Shown here in pieces: positions 19,290-29,289 of a DNA stretch of 64,000 nucleotides. Source of the DNA: Arthrobacter sp. MN05-02 (GTDB lineage Bacteria > Actinomycetota > Actinomycetes > Actinomycetales > Micrococcaceae); the NCBI GenBank assembly GCA_004001285.1, contig AP018697.1, forward strand, positions 3,286,001-3,350,000. Direction: 5' to 3'. Numbering within the stretch: the stretch's first letter is position 1; each line of letters opens with the position of its first letter. The notes beneath the pieces are model-generated. The model did not search any database. It worked only from the letters and a program-made list of their open reading frames with translations, and had not been told where the DNA came from. The position numbers and the translations under genes were made by a program.

Positions 19290-20697
19290 TCTGTTCCTTC
19301 GTTCGATGGGCGGGTCTGGTGCCCGGCGGGTGATGTGTCGGTGCGTAGCCGGCCCAGGGTTGCGTGGACGTGGTCGACGACGTCGGCATCCTCGGCGAGG
19401 GCGGGGCTGACGAGGGAGATCAATGCCCGCGTCCGCGCGGTCCCGCTCTTCCCAAGAGCTGTGGTGATGCCCTCGTGCAGGGGGTCCTGAAGTGCGGCAC
19501 CGCTCATCACGACGTCAATCCACGCTGCAAGGACTCCCAGGGCAGCGCTACCGCTCCGACCGGCCTCGCGCTCGGCAAGGACTACCGGGACTGCCCTCAT
19601 GCGTAATTTTTGTCGTTCCGTCCGCCGCGATCTGCTCCAGGCGATGCGCGATGCGTGCGTTCCGGAAGCGCTCACGGAGCGCATCGCGGTAGGCCGGGAT
19701 GTCGAGTGCAGGCAGGGTCAGGTGGTGTTGCGCCTCGTCCCAAAACGCTTCCACCGCCTCCGCGCACAGGGGGTCATCCAGTGCTTCCGCGACTGTGTGA
19801 TGGCCGCGGGCAAGTCCGCAATAAGCCAGAAGCGAGTGTGCCCCGTTGAGGAGCCAGAGCTTCCGATTTTCGAAGGGCTCGAGGTCACCGACGAACACCG
19901 CGCCGGCGGTCTCCCAGGCAGGACGCCCGGCAGGGAAATCACCGGCCAGGATCCAACTTGAGAAAGGCTCGGTGATCACCGGTGCATCGTCGATCAGACC
20001 CGTCCGGGCCGAGACCTCGGAGATGTCCTCGGCCGTGGTTCGGGGCGTGATGCGGTCGACGGACGTGCCGACGAAGCTCACGGTGTCCGTGATCCACTGC
20101 GGGAGTGCCGCATCGTGGCCGTCCTGCCCTGCGATCCGTAGGACAGCTTCCCGGGTTACCCTCCCGTTGTCCGCGAGGTTGTCGCAGCTGACGAGCGCCA
20201 GGGGTCCGATCCCGGCTGCTCGCCGTGCAGCCAGTCCTCGAACGAGGCGCCCGAGGGGGCGAGTGCGGCCGATCGTCGTCGTAGACGGCCTCGGTAATGG
20301 TCAGCGTGACGATGGCCGTGGTTGGAGCGGCGAGGAGGTTCTCCAGCCGTTCGGTGTCCGCGCCGTCATGGGCCTGGCTGATCGAGGTAATTACCTCGAA
20401 GCGATCATCTTTCGCTCCGCGTTCGACGACGGTGTAGAGGCCATCCTGGCGGGCGAGGACGGTGGCAGCGTCGGGTCGGCGACCGGTGAAGGCAGCGATT
20501 CCCCACTCGGTCGCATCCACCGCATGGTGCGTGTACCACGCCTGGTGGGACCGGTGGAATGCTCCCAGTCCCAGGTGAACGATCCGGACGGGTGGCGGAT
20601 TCGCCCCTTTTCGCCTCAGGGGAACCGGTGGGGTATCGATGTCCGGCAGGGCATCGTGCGGTGTCGGGGACCCAGCGTCCCGGTGGACCAGACTCAT
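19286..20697 (-). pseudogene. uxuB: Fructuronate reductase / mannitol dehydrogenase family, two frameshifts
   Basis: The protein is spread over three frames. The first part has IVHLGLGAFHRSHQAWYTH (NAD site) and FEVITSISQAHDGAD; the second has LALVSCDNLADNG, WILAGDFPAGRP and LWLLNGAHSLLAYCG (catalytic Lys-Asn-His region); the third has LRMRAVPVVLAERE. The breaks fall at a G5 run (20255-20259) and a T5 run (19607-19611). Removing one base from each gives 1410 bases, an intact frame of 469 residues. It would reduce fructuronate to mannonate between UxaC and ManD, both of which overlap it by ATGA. Because the gene is central to the pathway, sequencing error is as likely as true inactivation. Confidence 0.85.
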
Positions 20698-22124
20698 AGC
20701 GTGAAAACCCGTCTCGGCGCGGAGTCCACGACGTCGATGATCAGTTCGTGGGCGCGGGCCTCGCTGATGCGATGCTCCGCGACGAGGCGTGCCAGGAAGG
20801 CTGCCTCGATCCGTCGGGCCGCGTCATGCCGGGCCGGGATGGAGCAGAAGGCGCGGGTGTCATCGATGAACCCGGAGGACCGCGAGAAACCAGCGGTTTC
20901 CGTGATCGCCGACCGGAATCGCAGCATGGCGTCCGGCGCATCCAGGAACCACCACGGGGCACCGATGTATACGGACGGGTAGAAGCCTGCAAGGGGCGCG
21001 ATCTCTCGCGAGAAGACGGTCTCGTCGAGCGTGAACAGGACGAGGTGGAATCCGGGTGCCGTCCCGAAACTCTCGAGCAGGGGCCTGATGCTCTCGGTGT
21101 AGTCGATCGCGATGGGGATGTCGTGCCCCGTGTCCGGACCATATCCCTCCAGGGTGGGAGTGTGGTGGTTGCGCAACGAGCCGGGGTGCACAGTCATGAC
21201 CAGCCCGTCGTCCACGGACATGCGTGCCATTTCGAACAGCATGTGTGCTTCGAAGGTTTCCCGCTCGGCTGCTGTCGCGGTGCCCCGACGGACCAGTTCG
21301 AACAGCGTTGCAGCTTCGTTCCGCCCGAGCTTCACTGTCCGTGGCGTGCGCACCCCATGGTCCGTCGAGACGGCACCGTGGTTCCTAAAATGCGTTCGGC
21401 GGTTCTCGAGTGCGCGCAGGTACCCGTCGTACCCGGGCCGGCCATCACCGGCCTCATCGATCAGGCGGTCCACGTTGTTGCTCCAGGCGGGGAGGAAGGA
21501 GTTCAGGTAGGCATCGGGCCGGAAGGTGGGGAGCACCCGGCCAGGAAAGCGAGGATCGGAAGCGAGAGTGGCATGAGCTGCGAGGGAGTCGAGCGGATCG
21601 TCCGTCGTGGCGAGCACCTCGATGCCGAAATCCGCGAACAACTGTCGAGGGCGGAAGGCCGGATCAGTAAGTTTTTCGCTCAGAGCGTCGTAGACCTCGT
21701 CCGCGCCGCCCGTCGGTAAGCGGTCGATCATCGCTCCGGGAATGCCGAAGACGTGCTCGAACTCTCCGCGGAGCCAATAACCAGAAGCAGTGCCGTCGAA
21801 CAACGGCCAGGCCTGCGCGAACCGGTGCCACGCACTGCGGGCATCTACCGGATCCGCTCCGACACCGAGGTCACGGAGAGGTACGCCGCTGGCGTGTATG
21901 AGCCTCGTAACGTAGTGGTCCGGCGTCACGAACAATGAGGTCGGATCCGCGAAGGGCTCGTCGTTGACGAACAGGTCTGCGGGTACATGACCGTGGGGGG
22001 AGACGATGGGCAAATCTGCAACGTCGTTCAAGAGGTCTCGTGCGACCGAACGCACACCGGCGTCGGCCGGAAGCAGCCGCTCCGGGTGGGCTGCGAGGGA
22101 AAGGTCATCAATAGCCGTCTTCAC
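20694..22124 (-). CDS. uxaC: Glucuronate isomerase
   Basis: 476 residues of the UxaC family (amidohydrolase-like barrel): PIVSPHGHVPADLFVNDEPFADP with the metal-binding HxH near the N-terminus, TSLFVTPDHYVTRL, GYWLRGEFEHVFGI, LVMTVHPGSLRNH, and the C-terminal DTRAFCSIPARHDAARR. It converts D-glucuronate to D-fructuronate. GTG 22122-22124 is chosen because AAGGAGG lies 9 bp upstream; longer frames run antisense through the ATPase gene. The stop overlaps the uxuB start. Confidence 0.9.
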   Translation of the reverse strand: MKTAIDDLSLAAHPERLLPADAGVRSVARDLLNDVADLPIVSPHGHVPADLFVNDEPFADPTSLFVTPDHYVTRLIHASGVPLRDLGVGADPVDARSAWHRFAQAWPLFDGTASGYWLRGEFEHVFGIPGAMIDRLPTGGADEVYDALSEKLTDPAFRPRQLFADFGIEVLATTDDPLDSLAAHATLASDPRFPGRVLPTFRPDAYLNSFLPAWSNNVDRLIDEAGDGRPGYDGYLRALENRRTHFRNHGAVSTDHGVRTPRTVKLGRNEAATLFELVRRGTATAAERETFEAHMLFEMARMSVDDGLVMTVHPGSLRNHHTPTLEGYGPDTGHDIPIAIDYTESIRPLLESFGTAPGFHLVLFTLDETVFSREIAPLAGFYPSVYIGAPWWFLDAPDAMLRFRSAITETAGFSRSSGFIDDTRAFCSIPARHDAARRIEAAFLARLVAEHRISEARAHELIIDVVDSAPRRVFTL

Positions 22125-22167
22125 GGGCCGATGCCTCCTTCTACTGATAGCTCTGGGAATGGACGTG

Positions 22168-23013
22168 TCATACGGTCGCCCGCGCCTCAGTCGCCGCAAG
22201 CCTGCTGCGTTCGGCCCTGCGGGCGGCCTGGCGGTCGGGATCGGGCACGGGTGACGCGAGGAGAAGCTTCCTCGTGTATGGATGGTCGGGGTTCGTCGTG
22301 ACGCGCTCGGCCGGACCCTGCTCCACGATCTCGCCGCGATACATGACAGCGACACGGTGGCTGATATGGCGCACGACCTCCAGGTCATGGGAGACGAAAA
22401 GGTAGGAGACGCCGGTGGCCTGCTGGATGTCGAGGAACAGGTCGAGCACGCGGGCCTGTGTCGAGAGATCGAGTGCTGATACCGGTTCGTCACAGACAAT
22501 GAGCTTGGGCGATAACGCCAGGGACCTTGCGATGGCGATTCGCTGACGTTGACCGCCGGAGAATTCGCGGGGAAGCCGGCGCAGCGCATCCGTGGGCAAC
22601 GCAACCTGGTTGAGCAGCTCACCGACACGTCGTCGGGCTTCCACCCGGTTCGTTCCCTGCACCATCAGTGGTTCGGCGAGGATGTCCCCCACTTCCATGG
22701 CTGGGTTCAGTGATGTGTAGGGATCTTGGAAGACCACTTGGATGTCCTTGGACAGAGCCCTGCGCTGTGCACGCTTCGCCGACCCGATGTCCGTGCCTTC
22801 GAAAAGTATCCGCCCCCCTGTCACAGGAGCGAGGCCGAGCACCGCGCGGCCGAGGGTGGTTTTCCCGGAACCGGATTCACCTACCAGGCCGAGGGTCTCC
22901 CCCGCGCCGATTTCGATGCTGACCCGCTCGAGTGCCCGGAAGGGTTTGGCACGGAAGCCCTTTCCGGGATACTCGACCACCAGGTCCTGAACCTTGAGTA
23001 GTTCCGCAGTCAT
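22168..23013 (-). CDS. Oligopeptide-type ABC transporter ATP-binding protein (DppF-like)
   Basis: 281 residues with Walker A GESGSGKTT, Q-loop QDPYTSLNP, signature FSGGQRQR, Walker B LIVCDEPVSALD and the C-terminal HPYTRKLLLASPVPDPD block that marks the PepT/DppF family. It pairs with the ATPase half of the upstream fusion protein. In this operon the system most likely imports glucuronides or aldobiuronic oligosaccharides rather than peptides, because every downstream gene is hexuronate metabolism. That substrate is inference. Confidence 0.88.
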   Translation of the reverse strand: MTAELLKVQDLVVEYPGKGFRAKPFRALERVSIEIGAGETLGLVGESGSGKTTLGRAVLGLAPVTGGRILFEGTDIGSAKRAQRRALSKDIQVVFQDPYTSLNPAMEVGDILAEPLMVQGTNRVEARRRVGELLNQVALPTDALRRLPREFSGGQRQRIAIARSLALSPKLIVCDEPVSALDLSTQARVLDLFLDIQQATGVSYLFVSHDLEVVRHISHRVAVMYRGEIVEQGPAERVTTNPDHPYTRKLLLASPVPDPDRQAARRAERSRLAATEARATV

Positions 23014-23016
23014 GGT

Positions 23017-24927
23017 CTACACCTCCTGCGGCTTCGTACTCGACGCCGCATGGTGCGTCTGCGTACTGAGTCTGGACATTGGTGTTTTTCCTTCGAGCAT
23101 GGAGGACAACAGCATCTGTGTGTACGGATGCTGGGGAGAGTGCAGGATCTGCCGGACGGAACCTTCTTCGACGAGGCGGCCGTCCTGCATCACGCCGACG
23201 CGGTCGCAGATGTCGGCGACCACGCCGAAGTTGTGGGTGACCAGCAGGACCCCGATCTGCAGCCGCTGCTGCAGTTCACGAAGGAGATCCAGAACTTCGG
23301 CCTGCACCGTCACGTCGAGGGCAGTCGTCGGCTCATCGGCGATGATGAGGTCGGGCTCGCAACTGATGGCTCCAGCAATGAGGACGCGCTGCGCCATGCC
23401 GCCGGAGACCTGGTGTGGATAGGCAGCGAATGTTCGCTCGGGGTGCGGAATCCCGACGTCGGCGAGCAGCTTCAGGGCCTGATTCTTCGCCGCGCTCTTC
23501 GAGATGCCGAGGACCTTCGTCATGGGTCTAACGAGCTGGTGCCCGATGGTGAAGGCCGGATCGAGATTACTCATCGGTTCCTGGGGTATGTAGCCGATGC
23601 GCTTGCCCCGCAGCGCAGAGAGGCGGTGCTGGTCGACTTGGTCGTTCGTCGGCGCAACGGTGTAGGAACCATCGAACTGTATGGTGCCGGCCGCGATGCG
23701 GGCCGTCGGAGGGAGCAGGCCGAGGATCGAGAATGCCGTTTGCGACTTGCCGGACCCGGATTCCCCGACGATGCCGAGGACCTCGCCCCGATCGAGGTGG
23801 AAAGAGACATCGTCCACCACCTTCTTCAATGAGCCATCAGCCTGGGGGTAGCCCACGGCTAGATGGGACACGCGGAGGAGGTGATGCTCGGTGCCCGTCT
23901 CTACCGCTGGCACGGTTTCCTTGCGGACACGACGGGATTTACGCATGGGGGTGGATCGCAGGCCGAGTCCTCCGGACGTCGCCCCGAGGGCGGCAGCGGT
24001 GGTGCCGGCGTCAGCGCTGGCAATCGGCTTCACGCCGCGGACTTTCTCCTGGTCTTCCAATGCATCGCGTACGGCGTTGCCGAGCAGGACGAGTGCGCCG
24101 ATGGTCAGACCGATGGCCAGGCTCGGCCAGAGCAGGAGTTGGGGGGTCATATAGATGTTCTTGAAGCCCTCGCTGAGCATGACGCCCCAGGTTGCTTTCG
24201 AGGGGTCACCCAGACCAAGGAATTCGAGTCCTGACTGGACGGCGATGGCTATCCCGCACACTGCGGCTGTCTGAATGATGATGGGAGCCCTCACCACGGA
24301 GAAGATGTGGCGGCCGATGATGCTGGCATCCGAGAGGCCCGATACCCGGGCGGCATCGACGTACAGTTCATTGCGGACTGCTTGGACAGCGCTTCGGGTC
24401 AGGCGGAAGTAGCTGGGGCTGATGAGGATGCCGAAGGCGATCATCGCGATCCAGACGGAGGGCCCGAAGGCTGCCCTAATGACCAGGAGGACGATCAGTC
24501 CGGGAAGGCTCATCAGGACCGAGACGATCCAGTTGGAGGTCGTGTCGAATCGGCCGCCGTAGTAGCCGGCGATGAGACCGGTTGGAAGCCCGATGGCGAT
24601 CGCCACCGCCGCGCAGAGGAGTGCTGAGAGCAGCGTCAGTTGCGCGCCGTAGAGGAGTCGGCTCCACACATCCCGGCCAGCACCGTCGGTTCCGAGGATG
24701 TTGACGTCGTCGGGTCCGGCAAGCGTCTTGGCGATGTTGGCATAGTTCTCGTCAAACGGGGCGAGCACCGGAGCGAGGATCGCAAGACCGACAATGATCG
24801 TCAGGATAGCGATGGAAATCAGGCCCATCGGATTTCGCAGCAGGCGCCGGAGCGGGCTGGAGCGCACCACTGTGCCGCTCTGTCCCGTGCCAGTGGCAGC
24901 TTGCGCGGCCTGGACTGTCTTACTCAT
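23017..24927 (-). CDS. ABC transporter permease-ATPase fusion (DppC-DppD)
   Basis: 636 residues carrying two normally separate subunits. Residues about 1-300 are a DppC-type permease (LGTDGAGRDVWSRLLYGAQ, YFRLTRSAVQAVRNELYVDAAR coupling helix, about six membrane segments). Residues about 350-636 are a DppD-type ATPase (GESGSGKSQTAFSIL, QEPMSNLDP, VSGGMAQR, LIIADEPTTALDVTVQ, HPYTQMLL). The fusion is uninterrupted and is an architecture I know from actinobacterial transporters, so it is not a frameshift product. ATG 24925-24927 overlaps the DppB-like stop. Confidence 0.88.
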   Translation of the reverse strand: MSKTVQAAQAATGTGQSGTVVRSSPLRRLLRNPMGLISIAILTIIVGLAILAPVLAPFDENYANIAKTLAGPDDVNILGTDGAGRDVWSRLLYGAQLTLLSALLCAAVAIAIGLPTGLIAGYYGGRFDTTSNWIVSVLMSLPGLIVLLVIRAAFGPSVWIAMIAFGILISPSYFRLTRSAVQAVRNELYVDAARVSGLSDASIIGRHIFSVVRAPIIIQTAAVCGIAIAVQSGLEFLGLGDPSKATWGVMLSEGFKNIYMTPQLLLWPSLAIGLTIGALVLLGNAVRDALEDQEKVRGVKPIASADAGTTAAALGATSGGLGLRSTPMRKSRRVRKETVPAVETGTEHHLLRVSHLAVGYPQADGSLKKVVDDVSFHLDRGEVLGIVGESGSGKSQTAFSILGLLPPTARIAAGTIQFDGSYTVAPTNDQVDQHRLSALRGKRIGYIPQEPMSNLDPAFTIGHQLVRPMTKVLGISKSAAKNQALKLLADVGIPHPERTFAAYPHQVSGGMAQRVLIAGAISCEPDLIIADEPTTALDVTVQAEVLDLLRELQQRLQIGVLLVTHNFGVVADICDRVGVMQDGRLVEEGSVRQILHSPQHPYTQMLLSSMLEGKTPMSRLSTQTHHAASSTKPQEV

Positions 24928-25865
24928 GAGACACGCACCTTTGGATTGAGCCAGCCGTTGAGGAGGTCGACGACCAGGTTCACGACGATTACGACGACGA
25001 CTGTGTAGATAACGACTCCCATGACTACGGGGAGGTCGCCCTGCGTCGTCGACAGGACCGCGAGGGGACCGAGGCCTGGAAGGGCGAAAATCGATTCGAT
25101 GATGACGACGCCGCCAAGCATGCCGATGAGTTGCAGGCTCAGGACTGTCAGTCCTGCTGGTGCGGCACTGCGTAGAACGTGCTTGAACAGGATTTCGCTT
25201 TCGCTGATGCCCCTGCTTCTGAGCGTGCGGACGTAGTCGCGCTCGAGTTGCTTGATGACGGCGGATCGGATCTGCTGTGCACCACCGGTCACCCCGTTGA
25301 GGACCAGTGCGGCAACAGGAAGCGTAAGGGAAATGAGCCAGGCAGTGGCGCCAGCTCCAGGGCTGATGGTGCTCGTCGCCGGGAAGAATCCGAGCTGTAT
25401 GGCGAACAGGGTGACCAGCAGGATGCCGATGACGAAACCGGGAATAGCGTCGCCGACAACGGCGGCCACTTGAACCAAGCGGTCGATCCAGCCGCGGCGG
25501 ACGGCGGCAGCGACGCCGATAAGCGCGGCAACGATAGCGATGATCAGCATCGCGGTGAAGACCATCACCATCGTTACCGGCACACGACTGGATAGTGCCT
25601 GAGTGACAGGCTCGGAGGTGAACCACGAGGTACCGAGGTCACCCTGAACGGCCGAACCAAGCCAGGAGAAATACCGAAAGATAAGGGGCTGATCCAGGCC
25701 CAGTTCGACTTCCTTCGCTGCAACTTGTTCGGGACTTGCCTGGTCTCCCACAATGTTCCGTGCGATATTTCCACTCGAGAAATACAGAAGGAAGAAGGTC
25801 AAGGCCGACACGGTCAGTAGCACCGCGATACCGCTGGCCAGCCGTTTCAGGATGAACGACGTCAT
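24924..25865 (-). CDS. Oligopeptide-type ABC transporter permease (DppB-like)
   Basis: A 313-residue membrane protein with six predicted helices. It opens with the DppB start pattern FILKRLASGIAVLLTVSALTFFLLY and the external loop GDQASPEQVAAKEVELGLDQP, and carries the EAA-type coupling sequence QLERDYVRTLRSRGISESEIL. It follows the binding protein by 78 bp and overlaps the permease-ATPase fusion. With the fusion protein it forms the channel. Confidence 0.9.
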   Translation of the reverse strand: MTSFILKRLASGIAVLLTVSALTFFLLYFSSGNIARNIVGDQASPEQVAAKEVELGLDQPLIFRYFSWLGSAVQGDLGTSWFTSEPVTQALSSRVPVTMVMVFTAMLIIAIVAALIGVAAAVRRGWIDRLVQVAAVVGDAIPGFVIGILLVTLFAIQLGFFPATSTISPGAGATAWLISLTLPVAALVLNGVTGGAQQIRSAVIKQLERDYVRTLRSRGISESEILFKHVLRSAAPAGLTVLSLQLIGMLGGVVIIESIFALPGLGPLAVLSTTQGDLPVVMGVVIYTVVVVIVVNLVVDLLNGWLNPKVRVS

Positions 25866-25943
25866 TGGCTTACTCCTGGTTGGGGTTCTATCGGGTTCCG
25901 GAGTGCAGGGCCGACACGGCCCTGCACCCCGGTGCTATTGGGC

Positions 25944-27479
25944 CTACTTGGCGGGCGCGTAATTGTAGATCGACGGGACGGCCTGCTGGACCTGAGGAGT
26001 GACCGAGATCTTCGGGCTGTGGTAGTACATCTGGTCGATGCGGAACAGAGGTGCGAACCAGGCGTTCTCGGTGACGTACTCGTTCACCGCCTGTGCCTTC
26101 TCAGCTGCCTCGGTGCCACCGGTCTGAACATCATCGATCAGTGCCTGAAGTTCAGGTGTCGTCGTCTTGAAGGGGTTGTACAGAGCCTGCGTGGAGATCA
26201 GCTGGTTGATGGCCACCCACGGCTCACCCTGGAACAGGTTGTACTGAATTACCGGGTACTTCTTGGCGGCCACGTCCGAGGTGAAGGTCGTCGTCGTCGG
26301 GGCACCGACATTAAGAGTGATGCCGACATCGGAGAGCTGCTGCTTGAGAACGGCCAGGAGGGTTGGCTCTTCCGCGGGCAGCGCCGGCACTTCGATCGTC
26401 ACTCCCGAGCTGTAGCCGGCCTCAGCAAGAAGTTCCTTAGCCTTTTCCGGGTCATACGTGTACCGATCCTCCAGGTCCTCCACCCACGCTCCACTGTCGG
26501 GGCCGAACATCTGGCTGGTGACAGATCCACGTCCAAGGCGGACCTGATCGAGAATAGTCTGGCGATCGAAGGCATAGTTGATTGCCTGGCGCACACGCAC
26601 ATCGGCTAGTGGTTCGACGACTTCCCCACCACGGTCCATGAGGAGCAGACCTGTCCAGTCCACCTGGTTGGATTCGAGGATCATTCCGGAACCCTCTGCC
26701 TGCTTTCCCGCCTTCGGGTCCAGAATCGTCGCATCAACTTGTCCTGAGACCAGGGCGTTGGTTCGCGCAGTGATGTCGGCGAGGGTCTTCAGCGTGACAC
26801 TGGAAAATTTCTGAAGGTCCTTGTTCCAGTAATCCTCCCTTGCCGTGAAGACAAGCTGGGATCCGGGAACCGAGGAAGCTTTGTCCATCACATAAGGGCC
26901 GCTGCCGACGGGTTCCGTGGTGATGCTCTCAGTGCCCAACGCTGCGGGGCTTCCCATCAAGCCGGCCGCTTGGCTGAGGTAGAACTCCAACGAAGGGTCG
27001 GGAGCGGACAGGGTAAGTTCCACCGTGTCCTCGTCCACCGCCGCGACACTGTCGACGGCGCGCAACTGGTTCATTTGCGGCCCGTTTGCCTCGCGGAAGT
27101 GATCGAAATTGGCCTTCGCCGCTTCGGCGTCGAACTTCGCCCCGTCGCTGAAGGTGACATCCGTGCGTAGGTCGAGGGTAAGGACGGTGTTGTCCTCGTT
27201 GTACTCCCATTCCGTCGCCAACATGGGACTGAGCGCGCCGTCAGGCTCTCTCAGCAGCAGGGAATCATAGGCGACCTGATAGGGCTGCAGGACATGCCCG
27301 ACGTGCGCCTGTGAAGGGTCCCAGGAGCGGGGTTCGCCCAGTATCCCAAGCGTCAGTGTCTGAGCCTGTCCTTGTCCACCGTCGCCGCCACCTGTGGAGG
27401 AGGGTGTGTTCGACGCACATCCGGCTAGAGCCAGTGAAGCGATTGCGGCCATCGCGAGGGCCGGTTTTCTCAACGTCAT
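25944..27479 (-). CDS. ABC transporter substrate-binding lipoprotein, SBP_bac_5 family
   Basis: 511 residues with a lipoprotein signal (ALAMAAIASLALAGCAS, lipidated Cys near residue 22) and the family-5 solute-binding fold: SWDPSQAHVGHVLQPYQVAYDSLL, DVRVRQAINYAFDRQTIL and a late VAINQLIST stretch. The ATG at 27477-27479 starts the signal peptide; an upstream ATG gives an extra 17 polar residues. It leads the ten-gene glucuronide operon and is presumably the glucuronide or oligosaccharide receptor. Confidence 0.88.
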   Translation of the reverse strand: MTLRKPALAMAAIASLALAGCASNTPSSTGGGDGGQGQAQTLTLGILGEPRSWDPSQAHVGHVLQPYQVAYDSLLLREPDGALSPMLATEWEYNEDNTVLTLDLRTDVTFSDGAKFDAEAAKANFDHFREANGPQMNQLRAVDSVAAVDEDTVELTLSAPDPSLEFYLSQAAGLMGSPAALGTESITTEPVGSGPYVMDKASSVPGSQLVFTAREDYWNKDLQKFSSVTLKTLADITARTNALVSGQVDATILDPKAGKQAEGSGMILESNQVDWTGLLLMDRGGEVVEPLADVRVRQAINYAFDRQTILDQVRLGRGSVTSQMFGPDSGAWVEDLEDRYTYDPEKAKELLAEAGYSSGVTIEVPALPAEEPTLLAVLKQQLSDVGITLNVGAPTTTTFTSDVAAKKYPVIQYNLFQGEPWVAINQLISTQALYNPFKTTTPELQALIDDVQTGGTEAAEKAQAVNEYVTENAWFAPLFRIDQMYYHSPKISVTPQVQQAVPSIYNYAPAK

Positions 27480-27581
27480 TGTCCAGATTCCTTCTACCAT
27501 GTGGCTTGGCACCTCATTGCGCCAACGCAATGGCCCTCACAAACCGAATTCCTCTAGAGGCTAGACGCCATTGGACAAGCA

Positions 27582-27597
27582 GTGCAACCGTTTGCCA
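27582..27597 (-). promoter_or_regulatory. LacI-type operator upstream of the glucuronide operon
   Basis: GTGCAACCGTTTGCCA matches the perfect palindrome found upstream of the LacI gene (28691-28706) at 13 of 16 positions. It lies 103 bp before the first gene of the operon. The likely ligand is the LacI protein encoded just upstream. Confidence 0.6.
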
Positions 27598-27644
27598 TTT
27601 GTTGCCAAAGTGAGCGTCTGGCGAAGCAGGATTGTCGATGCAAC

Positions 27645-28661
27645 CTAGGAACGAGCGTTGTCGGTTGAGGATCGCACAACGAGGTGGGCAGGAAGGGTCG
27701 CGAGTTGGCGTACGGTATTGCCGGCTAGGGGGTTCAGTTGGGCCATCAGCATGGAGACGGAGACGCGCCCGGCCTGTTCTATGGGGCACGAGATTGTCGT
27801 GAGCGGCGGGTTACAGAAGTCCGCTCCGAAGATGTCGTCGCATCCAATGAGGCTTATGTCGCGCGGCACGTCAACACTACGTTCTTCCAATCGCTGCAGC
27901 ATGCCGATGGCCAGGAGGTCGTTGAAGGCAATCACGGCGGTCGCCTTCGTACTGAGTGCGGCATCGGCAGCAGCAGCACCAGATGAACGTTTTGGAATGT
28001 AGGGGCCGATCCGGTGAGCTGTCATGCTGCGTCGCGTCGCGGCCTCCTCAATGGCCTGCCAGCGGCGATGGTTTGACCAGGAGCTGACGGGGCCCGATGC
28101 GTAAGTGACGGACTTGTGCCCTAGGGACGCTAGATGGTCGACCGCCTGAACCATTGCGTCGGCTGTGTCCAAGAGGACTGTTGGGGCTTCGGAACTGGGT
28201 CGATTGATCGTCACCAGAGGATGCTGGTGTGCCACAGCGGAGAGCTGCTGATCAGTCAGACGGGATGCTGCCAGGATGATGCCGTCTGTACTGCGGCGCA
28301 GACGATGTAGAGTCTGAAGTTCGACGTCCGTCGCTTCCTCGGTATCGACGAGCAGCTGCGTATAGCCGGCGGCCTTCAACTGAGCTTGCGTGCCGCGGAC
28401 TATATCGAAGTAGAAAGGGTTGGTGACGTCTGGCACCAGAAGGGCGACCGTACCTGTTCTGCCTGAGCTCAACCCGCGTGCCTGCGTGCTGGGGACGTAC
28501 TCCAACTCAGCGGCTATTTGCTCTATTTTCTTACGTGTTCGTGGGTTTACCCGATCCGGGTTTGAGAGGGCACGAGACACGGTCGACGCAGCGACCCCGG
28601 CCCGGGCAGCTATGTCCCGGATAGTGGGCAGGCGCTCCGATGCACCAATCTCGTCTGTCAT
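27645..28661 (-). CDS. LacI-family transcriptional repressor of the glucuronide operon
   Basis: 338 residues with the LacI HTH at residues about 12-35 (TIRDIAARAGVAASTVSRAL, hinge NPRTRKKIEQIAAELEY) and a periplasmic-binding-like effector domain ending CDDIFGADFCNPPLTTI. ATG 28659-28661 is the start nearest the HTH. It faces the same way as the operon it precedes. Two matching operators, one at its own promoter and one before the transporter, indicate autoregulation and operon control. A hexuronate or glucuronide inducer is inferred. Confidence 0.9.
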   Translation of the reverse strand: MTDEIGASERLPTIRDIAARAGVAASTVSRALSNPDRVNPRTRKKIEQIAAELEYVPSTQARGLSSGRTGTVALLVPDVTNPFYFDIVRGTQAQLKAAGYTQLLVDTEEATDVELQTLHRLRRSTDGIILAASRLTDQQLSAVAHQHPLVTINRPSSEAPTVLLDTADAMVQAVDHLASLGHKSVTYASGPVSSWSNHRRWQAIEEAATRRSMTAHRIGPYIPKRSSGAAAADAALSTKATAVIAFNDLLAIGMLQRLEERSVDVPRDISLIGCDDIFGADFCNPPLTTISCPIEQAGRVSVSMLMAQLNPLAGNTVRQLATLPAHLVVRSSTDNARS

Positions 28662-28690
28662 ATGTGAAGTATTGATCCTGGGCAACATAA

Positions 28691-28706
28691 TGGCAAACGT
28701 TTGCCA
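28691..28706. promoter_or_regulatory. Perfect LacI-type operator upstream of the LacI gene
   Basis: TGGCAAACGTTTGCCA is a perfect 16-bp palindrome with the central CG of LacI/GalR operators, 30 bp before the repressor start codon. It is probably the autoregulatory site. Confidence 0.75.
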
Positions 28707-28923
28707 CTCACGAGGAATCTCCCACCAGTGCACACACAGGGTACTTACCCACAGCCGATAGTCGGATCGATGCTACTGATTGCGCGCAGACATGCGGCAA
28801 GTGAGTTGTCGGTCGGGTTCGTGCTGGCCATTTGATCTGCTGCGCCGCTAGGTGACCTCCAATTTGGCCTGCTTGAGGGATGGCCCAGAGGGGTCTGTCG
28901 CAGGGTTCGATGCCGTCCAATCA

Positions 28924-29262
28924 CTATTCCCATTCGTGTGGCGGGTGCTCTATAGCGAGAAAGCGCCGAGCAGTCTTCACCACGTGATTTGTGCCGCATC
29001 CACAAAGGGCCTCGTTTGGCGAAAAGGAGGGATGCGAGACGGTCGAAATGGTAGATCCACCAGGACGACATCCCCTGTTCGCATGAGTCTCCAACGACTG
29101 CTCATATAATCCTCGCCGTCTGTCCACAGCTTCGGCGTGGTTCTACCATTGCGAGCACCAGTACTGGTTCTGCGACCGGTCCACAGACTCCAGCATCGCG
29201 GCCAAGCCATCCACCCAACTCACCAGCTCCTCCGGCGTGAAGGGTAAAGTCCTTTCCCCTAT
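28924..29262 (-). pseudogene. DUF4913 protein, decayed second copy
   Basis: Broken frames still show LPFTPEELVSWVDG, ESVDRSQNQYWCSQW and MSSWWIYHFDRLASLLFAKRGP. These align with the DUF4913 gene at 45121-45516 (FTPEDLVDWVEG, ESVDRSQNQYWCSQWW, MSSWWIDHFDRHAAVLFAKRGP). Several frameshifts separate the pieces. It lies directly after the coupling-protein fragment in the same order and orientation as the better copy. Confidence 0.75.
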
Positions 29263-29289
29263 CGGTGTAATGGTTGGGTTGAAGGGCCG

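Noticed and set aside
23017..24927. Permease-ATPase fusion as a frameshift or assembly error
   Set aside because: The linker is long, in frame and free of disrupted motifs, and the architecture is known in actinobacteria.
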